The notes under the pieces are model-generated. The model was not told where the DNA came from. It was given only the letters and a program-made list of their open reading frames with translations, and did no database searches. The position numbers and the translations under genes were made by a program. A DNA stretch of 64,000 nt from Paracoccus denitrificans (GTDB lineage: Bacteria > Pseudomonadota > Alphaproteobacteria > Rhodobacterales > Rhodobacteraceae): the NCBI RefSeq assembly GCF_900100045.1, contig NZ_FNEA01000004.1, forward strand, positions 124,001 to 188,000. The letters run 5' to 3'. Positions 54,293 to 63,735 of the stretch are shown piece after piece. Each line of letters opens with the position of its first letter. The first letter of the stretch is position 1.

Positions 54293-55509
54293 TGAAAATA
54301 CTGTTTGTTCACCAAAATTTCCCGGCCCAGTTCCTGCATCTGGCGCCGGCGCTGGCCGCGCGCGGCCATCACGTCATGAGCTTGACGGACGAAAAGAACC
54401 CGCGCCCTTCGCCCGTCCGCGTGGTGCGCTACAAGACGCCGCCCGAACTGAACCTGTCGCCGATGCTGGGCCGGACCTATAGCGAGATGGCCGAGCGCGG
54501 CTGGCTGGCCGCGCGCGGCTGCCGGGCGCTGCGCGATCGTCACGACTATACCCCCGACCTGATCTTCGGCCATAGCGGCTGGGGCGAGACGCTGTTCCTG
54601 CGCGAGATCTGGCCGGACGCAAAGCTGCTGGTCTATGCCGAACTGATGTATCGCACGCGCGGCCATGACGTCGGCTTCGATCCCGAGATCAGCCCCGACA
54701 GCGACGAGGCGCGGGTCAACACCGTCGCGCGCTCGGCGCATCTGATCCAGGGGCTGGTGCAGGCCGATGCCGGGCTGGCGCCGACGCGGTATCAGGCGGA
54801 TTCCTTTCCGCCCGAATTGCGCCGCAAGCTGACGGTGATCCATGACGGCATCGACACAGTAAAGGTCTGCCCCAATCCGCTGGCGGAATTCCCGCTGCCG
54901 GACGGGCGCAAGTTGCGGGCGGGGGACGAGGTGCTGACCTATGTGTCGCGCTCGCTCGAACCCTATCGCGGCTTTCACCGCTTCATGCGCGCGCTGCCCG
55001 AGGTGCTGCGGGCGCGGCCGAATGCGCAGGTGGTGCTGGTCGGCGGCGAAGGCGTCAGCTATGGTGGCCTGCCCAAGGATGCGGCCGGCTGGAAGGAAAA
55101 GCTGCTGGCCGAACTCGACGGCCAACTGGACCTGTCGCGTGTCCATTTCATGGGCCGCGTGCCCTATCCGCAATATCTGGCGCTGTTGCAGGTCAGCCGG
55201 GTGCATTGCTACCTGACCTATCCCTTTGTGCTGAGCTGGTCGCTGACCGAGGCGATGGCGGCGGGCTGTTATGTCGTCGGCTCGGATACCGAGCCGGTGC
55301 GCGAACTGGTCCGCGACGGCAAGAATGGGCGGCTGGTGCCGTTCTTCGACCAGTCGGCGCTGGAGGTGGCGCTGATCCGCGGGCTTGCCGGCGACCCCGA
55401 TGCCGCGCGGCTGCAAGCGGCGGCGCGCGAAACCATCCTGCAAGGTTATGACCTGCACCGCCACAGCCTGCCGCAGTTGGTCGACTGGGTGGAAAGCTTC
55501 GCGTCCTAA
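54292..55509 (+). CDS. Family 4-type glycosyltransferase
   Basis: 405 aa GT-B fold. The N-terminal half starts MKILFVHQNFPAQFLHLAPALAARGH, and the C-terminal donor-binding domain has YVSRSLEPYRGFHRFMRALP, VHFMGRVPYPQYLALLQVSRVHCYLTYPFVLSWSLTEAMAAGC (split over about residues 280-325) and GSDTEPVRELV, with the usual E-x7-E positioning. It uses a nucleotide sugar to extend a saccharide; acceptor unknown. Translationally coupled to yejF by TAATG, which is odd for a peptide importer operon. Confidence 0.88.
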
Positions 55510-55991
55510 AGCTCGATCTCGTTTTCCGGATCGCGCTCGGGTAGCGGCAGCGGCGCGTCGGGGGTGTCGGGCAGCGGGTCCAGGCGCGGATCGTCCCCGG
55601 GCGCGGGGCGCAGCATGTCGCGCAGCGCATCGCCGACCGGCGGGGGCGGCGGCGCATCGGCACGGCGGCGGATCAGGATGTCGCCATTTTCCAGCCGCTC
55701 GGGCGCCTGATAGTTGCGCACATCGTCCATCAGCTTGCCGATATCCTCGAAGACCGGCGCGACCGCGCCCAGCGTATCGCCCAGATCGCGGCCCAGCCGG
55801 TCCAGATGCGGCTCGGCCTGGTCCAGCAGGTTGCGCATGAAGTTTTCAAGGCCCCGTTCCAGCATGTCGGATTCCGGCGCGGGCATGTCCTCGGAGGGCG
55901 GTTCGTCTGCCAGCGGCGGCTCGTAATCCTGCGCCACGGCGGCTGGGGCCATGAGCGCGCAGAGGATCGCGGGGACAAGGAGGTTGCGCAT
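55506..55991 (-). CDS. Secreted acidic protein of unknown function
   Basis: 161 aa. A signal peptide (MRNLLVPAILCALMAPAAVA) is followed by an acidic Pro/Glu segment, an amphipathic region LDRLGRDLGDTLGAV (about 70-110) and a Pro/Asp-rich C-terminus. Similar small proteins occur widely in Rhodobacterales, where databases sometimes label them AAA+ ATPase without ATPase motifs; I see no Walker motif. The start at 55991 is chosen because the signal peptide begins there. Its stop overlaps the convergent glycosyltransferase stop by a few bases. Confidence 0.75.
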   Translation of the reverse strand: MRNLLVPAILCALMAPAAVAQDYEPPLADEPPSEDMPAPESDMLERGLENFMRNLLDQAEPHLDRLGRDLGDTLGAVAPVFEDIGKLMDDVRNYQAPERLENGDILIRRRADAPPPPPVGDALRDMLRPAPGDDPRLDPLPDTPDAPLPLPERDPENEIEL

Positions 55992-56047
55992 GGGCCGGTC
56001 CTTCGGCTGTTCGCAGGGGAAACGGATGCCGGACCGGGCGGGTTCCC

Positions 56048-56773
56048 TCAGGCCGGGCGCATCCGGTGCATGTTGCGGAAATTCTCCCAGGCTTCGTTCA
56101 GCGCGCGGGTGCGGGCTTCGGCCAGGCGGATCGCCTCGGGCGGCAGCCCGCGGGCGATGGCGCGGTCGGGGTGGTTCTCGCGCACCAGGTCGCGCCAACG
56201 CCGCCGCGCCTCGGGCAAGGGGGTCTCGGGCGTCACGCCCAGCACCTCGCACGAGGGGCAGCCCTGCCGGCGGTCGTGGCGGGCACGGATCGCTGCCACC
56301 TGCTCGGGCGGCAGGCCGAAGATGCGCGCCACCTCGTCGATGAAGACGATCTCGGCCTCGTGCAGGTCGGTATCGGCGACGGCGATGATGAACAGCCCCT
56401 CGACCACATCGGCCAGCACCGGGTCGCCCTGCGGGAACATGGCCGCGATGCGCCGGGCCCAGGCGTCGAAGCCGGCCACGTCCTGCCGCGCCAGGTCGAA
56501 GACGCGGGCGGCGTTCTTTTCCTCGGATCGCGGGATGATGAAGACGCGGCGAAAGGCCGCGACCTCCGAGCGTGCCACCGTGCCGTCGGCCTTGGCGAGC
56601 TTGGCCCCCAGCGCGATCACGGCGATGGTGAAGGCGACCGATTTCTCGGGCGGGGTGGCGGATCGGCGTGCGCCGACGATCGCCGCCAGCCGGTCGGCGA
56701 TGCGCTGCCAGAAGCTGCGCGGCTTCGGCAATTCGGGGCAGGGCTGTTTCTGGTCCTTGATCGCGGCGTCCAT
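56048..56773 (-). CDS. TerB/DnaJ-domain co-chaperone (DjlA-like)
   Basis: 241 aa. A TerB-like helical domain occupies about residues 45-165 (AVIALGAKLAKADGTVARSE is typical). A C-terminal J domain (about 172-235) contains the HPD tripeptide in RENHPDRAIARG. This is DjlA-like but without a membrane helix, so it is cytoplasmic. It would stimulate a DnaK-type ATPase; client unknown. It stands between the secreted acidic protein and cysW on the same strand. Confidence 0.9.
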   Translation of the reverse strand: MDAAIKDQKQPCPELPKPRSFWQRIADRLAAIVGARRSATPPEKSVAFTIAVIALGAKLAKADGTVARSEVAAFRRVFIIPRSEEKNAARVFDLARQDVAGFDAWARRIAAMFPQGDPVLADVVEGLFIIAVADTDLHEAEIVFIDEVARIFGLPPEQVAAIRARHDRRQGCPSCEVLGVTPETPLPEARRRWRDLVRENHPDRAIARGLPPEAIRLAEARTRALNEAWENFRNMHRMRPA

Positions 56774-56835
56774 GGCGTGCAGCCTAGGTGGGGCGACGGG
56801 TCAAGTCCACTGACATTCCCGCCAGTTATGCGGCT

Positions 56836-57663
56836 TTACCTGCGGCTTTCCAGTGCCGCCTTGATCACCAACACGACCAGCGCGATGACGGTCAGGGTCG
56901 AGGCTGCGGCAAAGGCGCCGGTGGTGTTGAGATCGTTGAACATCAGCTCGATCTGCAACGGCAGGGTGTTGGTCTGGCCCCGGATCGAGCCGGAAACCAC
57001 CGAGACCCCGCCGAATTCGCCCACCGCGCGGGCGGTGCAGAGCACCGCGCCGTAAAGCAGCGCCCAGCGGATGTTGGGCAGGGTCACGCGGGAAAACACC
57101 TGCCAGCCGCGCGCGCCCAGCGTGACCGCCGCCTGCTCCTGCTCCGAGCCCTGGGCCTGCATCAGCGGCAGCACCTCGCGCACCACGAAGGGGGCGGTGA
57201 CGAACATGGTGACCAGCACGATGCCGGGCAGGGCGAACATGACCTTCAGGTCATGCGCGGCGAGCCACGGTCCCAGCAGGCCCTGCCGGCCGTAAAGCAG
57301 CAGGTAGCAGATGCCGGCGATGATCGGCGAGATCGAAAAGGGGATCTCGATCAGCACCATCAGAAGCTTGCGCCCCGGAAAGCGGAAGCGGGCGATGGCC
57401 CAGGCGGCGGCGATGCCGAAGGCGATGTTGACCGGCACCACGATCACCGCGACCACCGTGGTCAGCCAGATCGCATGCACGACCAGCGGGTCGGCGATGT
57501 TCTTCAGATAGACCGCCCAGCCGTCTGCGAAGGCGCGCCAGAAGATGAAGGCCAGCGGTGCCACGACGAAGATCGCCGTCAGCGCGAAGGCCAGCCCGAT
57601 CAGCAGGCGCGGCGCGGTGCGGCTTTGGCCGGGGGCGTGGGTCAGCGCAAGGGTGCTCATCAT
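56836..57663 (-). CDS. cysW: Sulfate ABC transporter permease CysW
   Basis: 275 aa with six helices and the EAA loop EQAAVTLGARGWQVFSRVTL. It forms the membrane channel with CysT for sulfate/thiosulfate uptake. Its ATG overlaps the cysT stop by ATGA-type bases. Last gene of cysA-cysP-cysT-cysW. Confidence 0.94.
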   Translation of the reverse strand: MMSTLALTHAPGQSRTAPRLLIGLAFALTAIFVVAPLAFIFWRAFADGWAVYLKNIADPLVVHAIWLTTVVAVIVVPVNIAFGIAAAWAIARFRFPGRKLLMVLIEIPFSISPIIAGICYLLLYGRQGLLGPWLAAHDLKVMFALPGIVLVTMFVTAPFVVREVLPLMQAQGSEQEQAAVTLGARGWQVFSRVTLPNIRWALLYGAVLCTARAVGEFGGVSVVSGSIRGQTNTLPLQIELMFNDLNTTGAFAAASTLTVIALVVLVIKAALESRR

Positions 57664-58505
57664 CGCGCCTCCAGATGGCGGGCGGCGCGGAACTGGATCA
57701 GGTTCGACAGCGCCAGCAGGATCAGCGCGATGAGCAGCAGCACCAGCGCGATGGCGGCGGCGCCCTGGTAGTCGTATTCCTCAAGCCGGATGAAGGCGAG
57801 GAGCGCCGCGATCTCGGTCTTGAAGGGCAGGTTGCCGGCGATGAACACCACCGCGCCGAACTCGCCCAGGGATCGGGCGAAGGCCACGGTCGAACCCGCC
57901 AGCCAGGCCGGCAGGATCGCCGGCAGCACGACGCGGCGGAAGATGGCGAAGGGCCGGGCGCCCAGCGTCATCGCCGCCTGCTCCAGCGCCGGGTCCAGAT
58001 CCTCCAGCACCGGCTGGATGGCGCGCACCACGAAGGGGATCGAGGTGAAGGTCATGGCCAGGATCACGCCGCCCAGCGTATAGACCAGCTCGATGCCCGC
58101 CCCGGTCAGCGGCGCGCCGAACCAGCCGTTCGCCGAATAAAGCGCGGTCAGCGAGATGCCGGCGACGGCCGTCGGCAAGGCGAAGGGGATGTCCATCAGC
58201 GCGTCCAGGATGCGCTTGCCGGGAAAGTCGTAGCGGGTCAGCACCCAGGCCATCAGAAGCCCGTAGAAGGCGTTGAAGACGGTGGCCGCCGCGGCGGCGG
58301 TCAGCGTCACCCGCAGCGCCGCCAGCGTGCGCGGCGCGGTGACGATGGCCCAGAACCGCACCGGCCCGATCTCGGCCCCTTTCAGGACCAGTGCGATCAC
58401 CGGGATCATGATCACCAGCGCGACGTAAAGCAGCGTCGTGCCGAGGCTCAGCGAGAACCCCGGCAACACGCGTTTCGCGCGGATCGGCGCGGCGGCGGCG
58501 CTCAT
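57660..58505 (-). CDS. cysT: Sulfate ABC transporter permease CysT
   Basis: 281 aa. It starts MSAAAAPIRAKRVLPGFSLS and has six helices with the EAA loop EQAAMTLGARPFAIFRRVV. The ATG at 58505 overlaps the cysP TGA. The frame is also open far upstream within cysP but does not code there. Partner of CysW. Confidence 0.94.
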   Translation of the reverse strand: MSAAAAPIRAKRVLPGFSLSLGTTLLYVALVIMIPVIALVLKGAEIGPVRFWAIVTAPRTLAALRVTLTAAAAATVFNAFYGLLMAWVLTRYDFPGKRILDALMDIPFALPTAVAGISLTALYSANGWFGAPLTGAGIELVYTLGGVILAMTFTSIPFVVRAIQPVLEDLDPALEQAAMTLGARPFAIFRRVVLPAILPAWLAGSTVAFARSLGEFGAVVFIAGNLPFKTEIAALLAFIRLEEYDYQGAAAIALVLLLIALILLALSNLIQFRAARHLEAR

Positions 58506-59500
58506 TGGTTGACGAAGACCTTGTCGAGGATGCCGCCCTCGGCCAGGTGCTCGGCCGTGACCTTGTCCCAGCCGCCGAAGACCTCGTCCACGGTCAAGAG
58601 CTTCACCTCGGGGAACTCGGCGGCGTATTTCGCCGTAACCGCCTCGTCCGTGGTGCGGTAATGGTTCTCGGCCAGCGTCTCTTGCGCCTCGGGCGAATAG
58701 AGCCAGTTGAGATATTCGGTCGAAACTTCGGCCGAGCCGTTCTTTTCGGCATTCTCGGTCACCAGCGCGACCGGGAAGGCGGCGAACAGGCTGGTCGCCG
58801 GGGTCACGGCCTCGAAGCCCTGCGCCTCGTATTGCTTGGCGATGCCCTTGGTCTCGGCCTCGAAGGTGATCAGCACGTCGCCGATATTGCGCTCGGCGAA
58901 GGTCTGGGTGGCGGCGCGGCCGCCGGTGTCGAAGACCGGCACGTTGGCAAAGATCTTGCCGACGAATTCCTGCGCCTTCTCGGGCGTGCCGCCCTCTTGC
59001 GTCAGGGCATAGGCATAGGCGGCCAGATAGGTATAGCGCCCGTTGCCGCTGGTCTTGGGGTTCGGGAACACCGCCTGCACGTCGTCGCGCGCCAGGTCCG
59101 ACCAGTCCTTGATGCCCTTGGGATTGCCCTCGCGCACCAGGAAGGCCGGCAGCGAGTAATAGGGCGAGGCGCCGTTCGGCAGGGCATCGCGCCAGTCCTC
59201 GGCCACCAGCCCGTTCTGCGCCAGCACGTCCACGTCGGTCTCCTGGTTGAAGGTGACCACATCGGCCGGCAGCCCCTCTAGGATGGCGCGCGCCTGTTTC
59301 GACGAGCCGCCATGGCTTTGGTCGATGGTCACGTCGCGGCCGGTCTTGTCCTTCCAATAGGCCTGGAATTCGGGGTTCAGCGCCTCGAACAGTTCGCGGG
59401 CGATGTCATAGCTGACATTCAGGATCTTGTCCTGGGCAAGCGCCGGGCTGCTGCCCAGGAGCAGGGCCAGTGCGGCGACGTGAAGCTTGCGGATCATCAT
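58502..59500 (-). CDS. cysP: Sulfate/thiosulfate-binding protein
   Basis: 332 aa periplasmic binding protein. A signal peptide ends at ALAQD (about residue 22). Sulfate-binding features are ILNVSYDIARELFEALN, DQSHGGSSKQARA and NPKTSGNGRYTYLAA. It could equally be called Sbp; specificity cannot be told. Two ATGs (59500, 59497) are adjacent; AGGAG spacing favours the first. It overlaps cysA and cysT. Confidence 0.93.
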   Translation of the reverse strand: MMIRKLHVAALALLLGSSPALAQDKILNVSYDIARELFEALNPEFQAYWKDKTGRDVTIDQSHGGSSKQARAILEGLPADVVTFNQETDVDVLAQNGLVAEDWRDALPNGASPYYSLPAFLVREGNPKGIKDWSDLARDDVQAVFPNPKTSGNGRYTYLAAYAYALTQEGGTPEKAQEFVGKIFANVPVFDTGGRAATQTFAERNIGDVLITFEAETKGIAKQYEAQGFEAVTPATSLFAAFPVALVTENAEKNGSAEVSTEYLNWLYSPEAQETLAENHYRTTDEAVTAKYAAEFPEVKLLTVDEVFGGWDKVTAEHLAEGGILDKVFVNQ

Positions 59501-60612
59501 AGGCTTTTCTCCTTGCGGGGGAATTCGGTGGCGGCGGGTTGCGGAGACAGGGCGCGGGGGCCGGGAAAGATCGTGCCCGCCTCGGGGCGCAGGTCGACGC
59601 GGGCTCCGGGGACGAGGCCCTGCGCCTCGGGTGCGCGGCGGGGCAGGTCGATGCCGAACCGGCCCGTGCCGTCCGTTCCCTTGTCATCCGCCAGGTCCAG
59701 TCGCAGCAGGGCGCCGTTGCTGGTGCGATGCGTGATCTGCCAGCGCCCGGCGGGATCGGGCAGGGGCGTCACGTCCGCGGGGCGCAGGAACAGCGTGGCC
59801 GGCCCGTCGGGCAGGGCGCGGCGGGGCAGGCGGCTGCCGTCCAGCCCCGGCGCCTCGGCCCGGCCGGCTTGCAGCGTGACCGGCAATTCGATGGTCGCGC
59901 CCATGAAGCGGGCGACGAAGGGGCTGGCGGGATGGTCGTGGATCTGGTCGGCATTGCCGATCTGCTCGATCCGGCCGTCGCCCATGACCACGACGCGGTC
60001 GGCCAGCTCGAATGCCTCTTCCTGGTCATGGGTGACGAAGATGGTGGTCGAGCCGGTCTGGTCATGCACCTCGCGCAGCCAGGCGCGCAGGTCGCGGCGA
60101 ACAGCAGCATCCAGCGCGCCGAAGGGTTCGTCCAGCAGGAGCACGGTGGGCTCGATGGCCAGCGCCCGGCCAAGGGCGACGCGCTGGCGCTGCCCGCCCG
60201 AAAGCTGCGCCGGATAGCGCTCGCCCAGATGGGCGATCTGCAGGAACTCCAGTAGCTGGTCGACCTTGGCCGCGATCACCGCCTTGCCCGGCCGCTCTGC
60301 GCGCGGGCGCACGGTCAGTCCGAAGGCGATGTTGTCGCGCACGCTCATATGCGGAAACAGCGCGTAATGCTGGAATACGAAGCCGATGCGGCGGTCCTGC
60401 GCCGCCAGATGCAGCCAGTCGGCACCATGCACCACCAGCCCGCCCGAATTCGGCCATTCCAGCCCGGCGATGATCTTCAGAAGCGTGGTCTTGCCCGAGC
60501 CCGAGGGACCGAGCAGCGCCACCAATTCGCCCGATTCGATGGTCAGGTCGATGCCGCGCAGCACCGCAGTGCCGTCGAAGCTTTTGGTCATGTGCTCGAT
60601 GACGATGGACAT
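59497..60612 (-). CDS. cysA: Sulfate ABC transporter ATP-binding protein CysA
   Basis: 371 aa. Walker A GPSGSGKTT near residue 37, signature [12 protein letters not shown], Walker B LLLDEPFGALD and H-loop VTHDQEEAF. A C-terminal TOBE-like regulatory domain follows from about 240. It is first in the operon, whereas enteric bacteria place cysA last. The start at 60612 has GGAGG upstream; a 17-codon extension is open but unlikely. Confidence 0.94.
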   Translation of the reverse strand: MSIVIEHMTKSFDGTAVLRGIDLTIESGELVALLGPSGSGKTTLLKIIAGLEWPNSGGLVVHGADWLHLAAQDRRIGFVFQHYALFPHMSVRDNIAFGLTVRPRAERPGKAVIAAKVDQLLEFLQIAHLGERYPAQLSGGQRQRVALGRALAIEPTVLLLDEPFGALDAAVRRDLRAWLREVHDQTGSTTIFVTHDQEEAFELADRVVVMGDGRIEQIGNADQIHDHPASPFVARFMGATIELPVTLQAGRAEAPGLDGSRLPRRALPDGPATLFLRPADVTPLPDPAGRWQITHRTSNGALLRLDLADDKGTDGTGRFGIDLPRRAPEAQGLVPGARVDLRPEAGTIFPGPRALSPQPAATEFPRKEKSL

Positions 60613-60890
60613 GGGCGCCTCCGTTTCCGTTGCAGAGGTAGCGGGCGCATCCTGGACCGGCAAGCCGCAGGGACGCGGCGGATGGCGCGGCGTGGCGAAT
60701 GTTTTCCCGCCGCTGGCCGGGCGGCGGATCGCTGTTCCCCCTTGCCCCTCCCCAAGCGGAAAGCGTCCGGGCCGGGCCGGGCTACGGGGCGCATTCTTCC
60801 TTATTTTTCATGCCGTCCGGACGCACGGGGCTTCGCAAGCCGGCGTGGTGCTGCTAGGGTCCGCCCCGCAGCGGACAAGGGGGCACGGCG

Positions 60891-61373
60891 ATGGATGGAG
60901 AGGGTCTGGCGATCGGGCGGGAAAGCCCCCTGGGCGAGGACCTGGCATTGCTGTTCGAACGCCATACCGCCGACATGCATGCCGACACGCCACCGGAATC
61001 GATCCACATGCTGCCGCGCTCCGCGCTGGTCAGCCCGGAAATCGCGTTTTTCGTGCTGCGCGAGGGCGGCGTCCCGGTCGGCATGGGCGCGGTCAAGCGC
61101 ATCGCTGCGGATCATGGCGAGATCAAGTCCATGCATGTGCTGGCCGAGGCGCGCGGCCGTGGCCATTCGCGCCGCATGCTCGACGCGCTGATCGCCCATG
61201 CGCGATCCGAGGGCATGGCACGGCTGAGCCTTGAGACGGGCGTGCAGCCGACCTTCGTCGCCGCGCGCGGGCTTTATGCGCGGGCGGGTTTCGTCGAATC
61301 CGCGCCCTTTGGCGATTACCGGCCCGATCCGAACAGCGTCTTCATGACGATAGACCTGGAAGGCGCTGATTGA
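60891..61373 (+). CDS. GNAT-family N-acetyltransferase
   Basis: 160 aa with the GNAT core: VPVGMGAVKRI (beta 4), IKSMHVLAEARGRGHSRRML with acetyl-CoA-binding RGRG-H-S near residue 85, and GLYARAGFVESAPFGDY toward the end. Single-domain cytoplasmic acetyltransferase; substrate unknown. Divergent from cysA across 278 bp with no clear signals, and followed 44 bases later by tRNA-Arg. Confidence 0.88.
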   Translation: MDGEGLAIGRESPLGEDLALLFERHTADMHADTPPESIHMLPRSALVSPEIAFFVLREGGVPVGMGAVKRIAADHGEIKSMHVLAEARGRGHSRRMLDALIAHARSEGMARLSLETGVQPTFVAARGLYARAGFVESAPFGDYRPDPNSVFMTIDLEGAD

Positions 61374-61417
61374 GCGGTTGATTCAGCCGTCGTCCTGCGC
61401 CATGACTGCCGCCATGC

Positions 61418-61494
61418 GGCCCCGTAGCTCAACTGGATAGAGCAAGCGCCTTCTAAGCGCTAGGTTCCGGGTTCAAGTCCTGGCGGGGTCGCCA
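61418..61494 (+). tRNA. tRNA-Arg (anticodon TCT)
   Basis: 77 nt cloverleaf. The acceptor stem GGCCCCG pairs with CGGGGTC, the D arm is GCTC-GAGC, the anticodon stem AGCGC-GCGCT flanks loop CTTCTAA with anticodon TCT, and the T arm is CCGGG-TTCAAGT-CCTGG. CCA is encoded. Confidence 0.97.
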
Positions 61495-61680
61495 TTCTAT
61501 CAAAAAATTGTTTTAATACGATACGTTAGCGGCGCTGTTTCCATTCCGGGCCGGTCCTTGCTGCGCCGGTCTGGCCGATATCCGCCGTCATGCCCGGCAG
61601 GCGGTTCTGGTCGCGCCCATGATCTGATACCCTATCGAAAGTTGCATTTCATCGGATCAACTCTCTCAAGGCGGGTATCT

Positions 61681-62946
61681 ATGTCCTTTGCATCGGCGAA
61701 CGAACGCTATTTCGTCAGTTTGGTCAACCAGGCCCGCCGGGCCGAAGGACATTCCGCGCTGGCCATCGAAAAACGGCTGAACGATTCCTCGGAGGATCAT
61801 AGCCGCTGGATGCTGGAGGCGGATGTATTTTCCCATACCGGCCGGGGCGGTTCGTCCTCGCGCGAGCGGATGGAGGCGGCGGGCTTCGATCTGGCCGGTG
61901 GCTGGATGACGGCGGAGAACATCGCCTATGTCAGCATCCAGGGCGAAAGCGACCTTCGCGACGAGATCCGCCAATTGCACCAGAACCTGATGGACAGCCC
62001 CGGCCATTACAGGAACATCATGAGCGACGCCGCCTATATCGGCATCGGGCTGGAGGTGGGCTATCTCAAGGTGAACGGCCGCGATTACAAGGTGCTGATG
62101 GCGACGCAGAACTTTGCCGATACGGATGGGCAGGTGCGCGTCGATACCGGCACCTTCGCCCGGGTTGCAGAGCCTGCGCCCAACTTGGCGATGCAGACCC
62201 GCGCGGACTGGCTGGAAACCTTCAACGGCGAGCTTTTTGTCACGCCCGGACCCGCGCAGAACACGCCGCGCAACGACGATTATCGTCTGACGGCCAGACA
62301 TGACGTGGCCTCGGGCGGGAACGGCAACGACTGGATGGAAGGCAGGGCGGGTCGCGATACGCTGAACGGCAATGCGGGCCACGACCGGCTTATCGGCGGT
62401 GCCGGCTTCGATTCCCTCAACGGCGGTTACGGCAACGATACGCTGCAAGGCGGCGACGGCAACGACACGCTGGTCGGCGCCGCCGGGCGTGACCAGCTTC
62501 GCGGCGGCGCGGGCAATGACACGCTGTGGGGAGGTGCGGGATACGACACCTTGCTGGGCGGGCCCGGCGCCGACAAGCTGGACGGCGGGGCGGGCAATGA
62601 CTGGCTGAGAGGAGAGAGCGGCAACGACACCCTGACCGGCCGCGCGGGCAACGATACGCTGCATGGCGGTTATGGCAATGACGTGCTGAATGGTGGCTAT
62701 GGCGCCGATGCGTTCATCTTTCGCAGCGGTCACGGCGCGGATACCATCTATGGCTATCAGCAGGGCCTCGACAGGCTGCTGATCGGGAACGGCCTGCTGG
62801 ACGCCAATCCTGCCGCCTTCATCCGCGACCACATGCGCAAGACCGCGAATGGGGTGGTTATCGATTTCGGCGACGGCGACCGGATCGTCGTCAACGGCCA
62901 GGGCCTGACCGTCGCCGGAGTGGCGGACGACATCTTCGCGATCTGA
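61681..62946 (+). CDS. CAP-domain protein with C-terminal RTX repeats
   Basis: 421 aa. Residues about 8-165 form a CAP (SCP/PR-1) domain: LVNQARRAEGHSAL, EDHSRWMLEADVFSHTG, TAENIAYVS, LMDSPGHYRNIM and VLMATQNFAD keep the conserved His and Glu positions. Residues 212-346 are 15 tandem calcium-binding nonapeptides of GGxGxDxLx type. A C-terminal domain with FGDGDRIVVNGQ resembles type I secretion signals of RTX proteins. No N-terminal signal peptide, consistent with export by a type I ABC system, none of which is in this window. The start at 61681 follows AAGGCGGG. Function unknown. Confidence 0.9.
   Translation: MSFASANERYFVSLVNQARRAEGHSALAIEKRLNDSSEDHSRWMLEADVFSHTGRGGSSSRERMEAAGFDLAGGWMTAENIAYVSIQGESDLRDEIRQLHQNLMDSPGHYRNIMSDAAYIGIGLEVGYLKVNGRDYKVLMATQNFADTDGQVRVDTGTFARVAEPAPNLAMQTRADWLETFNGELFVTPGPAQNTPRNDDYRLTARHDVASGGNGNDWMEGRAGRDTLNGNAGHDRLIGGAGFDSLNGGYGNDTLQGGDGNDTLVGAAGRDQLRGGAGNDTLWGGAGYDTLLGGPGADKLDGGAGNDWLRGESGNDTLTGRAGNDTLHGGYGNDVLNGGYGADAFIFRSGHGADTIYGYQQGLDRLLIGNGLLDANPAAFIRDHMRKTANGVVIDFGDGDRIVVNGQGLTVAGVADDIFAI
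62314..62718 (+). repeat. RTX nonapeptide repeat array (15 units of 27 bp)
   Basis: Fifteen consecutive nine-codon units encode GGxGxDxLx, for example GGAGNDTLW and GGYGNDTLQ. Units vary at the third and last positions, so the array is diverged and not recently amplified. Expected to fold as a parallel beta roll in the presence of calcium. Confidence 0.92.
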
Positions 62947-63433
62947 CGCCTGGCCTCGGCTTTGGCGGGAAATCGGTGGCTGCAGGGTTTTGAGGCGTTT
63001 CCCCTGTCCGCCCCTTGTGCGAGGCGCGCGGTGACGGTGACGGCGCTGCCAACCCGTTCAGGCGCCGCGCCGTCGGCAGAATCTTCGCGCCAATCGGATC
63101 GATTCTCAAAGCAATTTGCGGGGCTGCGGCAATGACGCGCATCTGCCCGCGATTCGCGACGGACTTCAATGCGATAAGGGCTCTGGCTGACGCATCGGCG
63201 TATCGAGCGCGATGCTTTTCGTGCCCGAAGAGAGCAGAATGCGGACCGGCCCGGAGAAGGATGTCGCAAGGCGCCATCCCAGATGCGGCAACAGCCCGGT
63301 GCCGGAACAGGTGGTCTGACCGTTACGCTCCGGTGCGCGAGGCGTAGAACTTGGGCGGCCAGTGCCCCGAGGCACCAATGCGCGAGCCGTCACGAGAACG
63401 CTCAGGAGAGGACCGGGAATTTCAGGGATCATA
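62947..63433. other. Gap of 487 bp with no confident gene
   Basis: Between the RTX gene and tRNA-Phe. Several open frames exist (for example 63132-63347 on +, with a CFSCPKRAEC segment), but their third-position GC is far lower than in neighbouring genes and none has a convincing start. It may hold gene remnants. No tRNA-end duplication was seen. Confidence 0.6.
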
Positions 63434-63509
63434 TGGTGCCCGGAGGCGGATTCGAACCACCGACACGCGGATTTTCAATCCGCTGCTCTACCAACTGAGC
63501 TATCCGGGC
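63434..63509 (-). tRNA. tRNA-Phe (anticodon GAA)
   Basis: 76 nt on the minus strand starting GCCCGGATAGCTCAGTTGG. The anticodon stem GCGGA-TCCGC flanks loop TTGAAAA, giving anticodon GAA. The T arm GTCGG-TTCGAAT-CCGCC is followed by TCCGGGC and an encoded ACCA end. Confidence 0.97.
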
Positions 63510-63585
63510 GCCGGAGCATCTTGCTTCGGACTGGCGCGTTGTTATGGCAGGGCCGTCTCGGTGTCCAGAGCCAAAAGCAAAATTT

Positions 63586-63735
63586 TCACGCGTCCCTGTC
63601 ATTATCCGGGGCCGGCTCGCCGGGGATGCGATAGTCGCCGCGTAGCCAGCGCGCCAGGTCGACATCCGCGCAGCGGCGCGAGCAGAAGGGCCGATAACGC
63701 TCGGAGGCGGGCTTGCCGCAGATCGGGCATTTCAT
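63586..63735 (-). CDS. yacG: DNA gyrase inhibitor YacG (small zinc protein)
   Basis: 49 aa with a four-cysteine zinc finger: C3-x2-C6 and C18-x3-C22 ([10 protein letters not shown] and FCSRRC). The [17 protein letters not shown] segment is characteristic of YacG. It binds GyrB and inhibits gyrase. Its start overlaps the stop of the upstream RNase gene (ATGA), the usual alphaproteobacterial order. Confidence 0.93.
   Translation of the reverse strand: MKCPICGKPASERYRPFCSRRCADVDLARWLRGDYRIPGEPAPDNDRDA

Noticed and set aside
60613-60890. Possible small RNA in the cysA/GNAT divergent gap, from GC-rich inverted repeats
   Set aside because: The repeats are short and typical of random GC-rich sequence; no promoter-terminator pair could be seen.
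61495-61680. Possible attachment site after tRNA-Arg
   Set aside because: No copy of the tRNA 3' end was found downstream within the window and no integrase gene is present.
63132-63347. Short frame with CFSCPKRAEC that might be a transposase or zinc-protein remnant
   Set aside because: Third-position GC is far below that of neighbouring genes, there is no good ribosome site, and the cysteine pattern alone is too weak.
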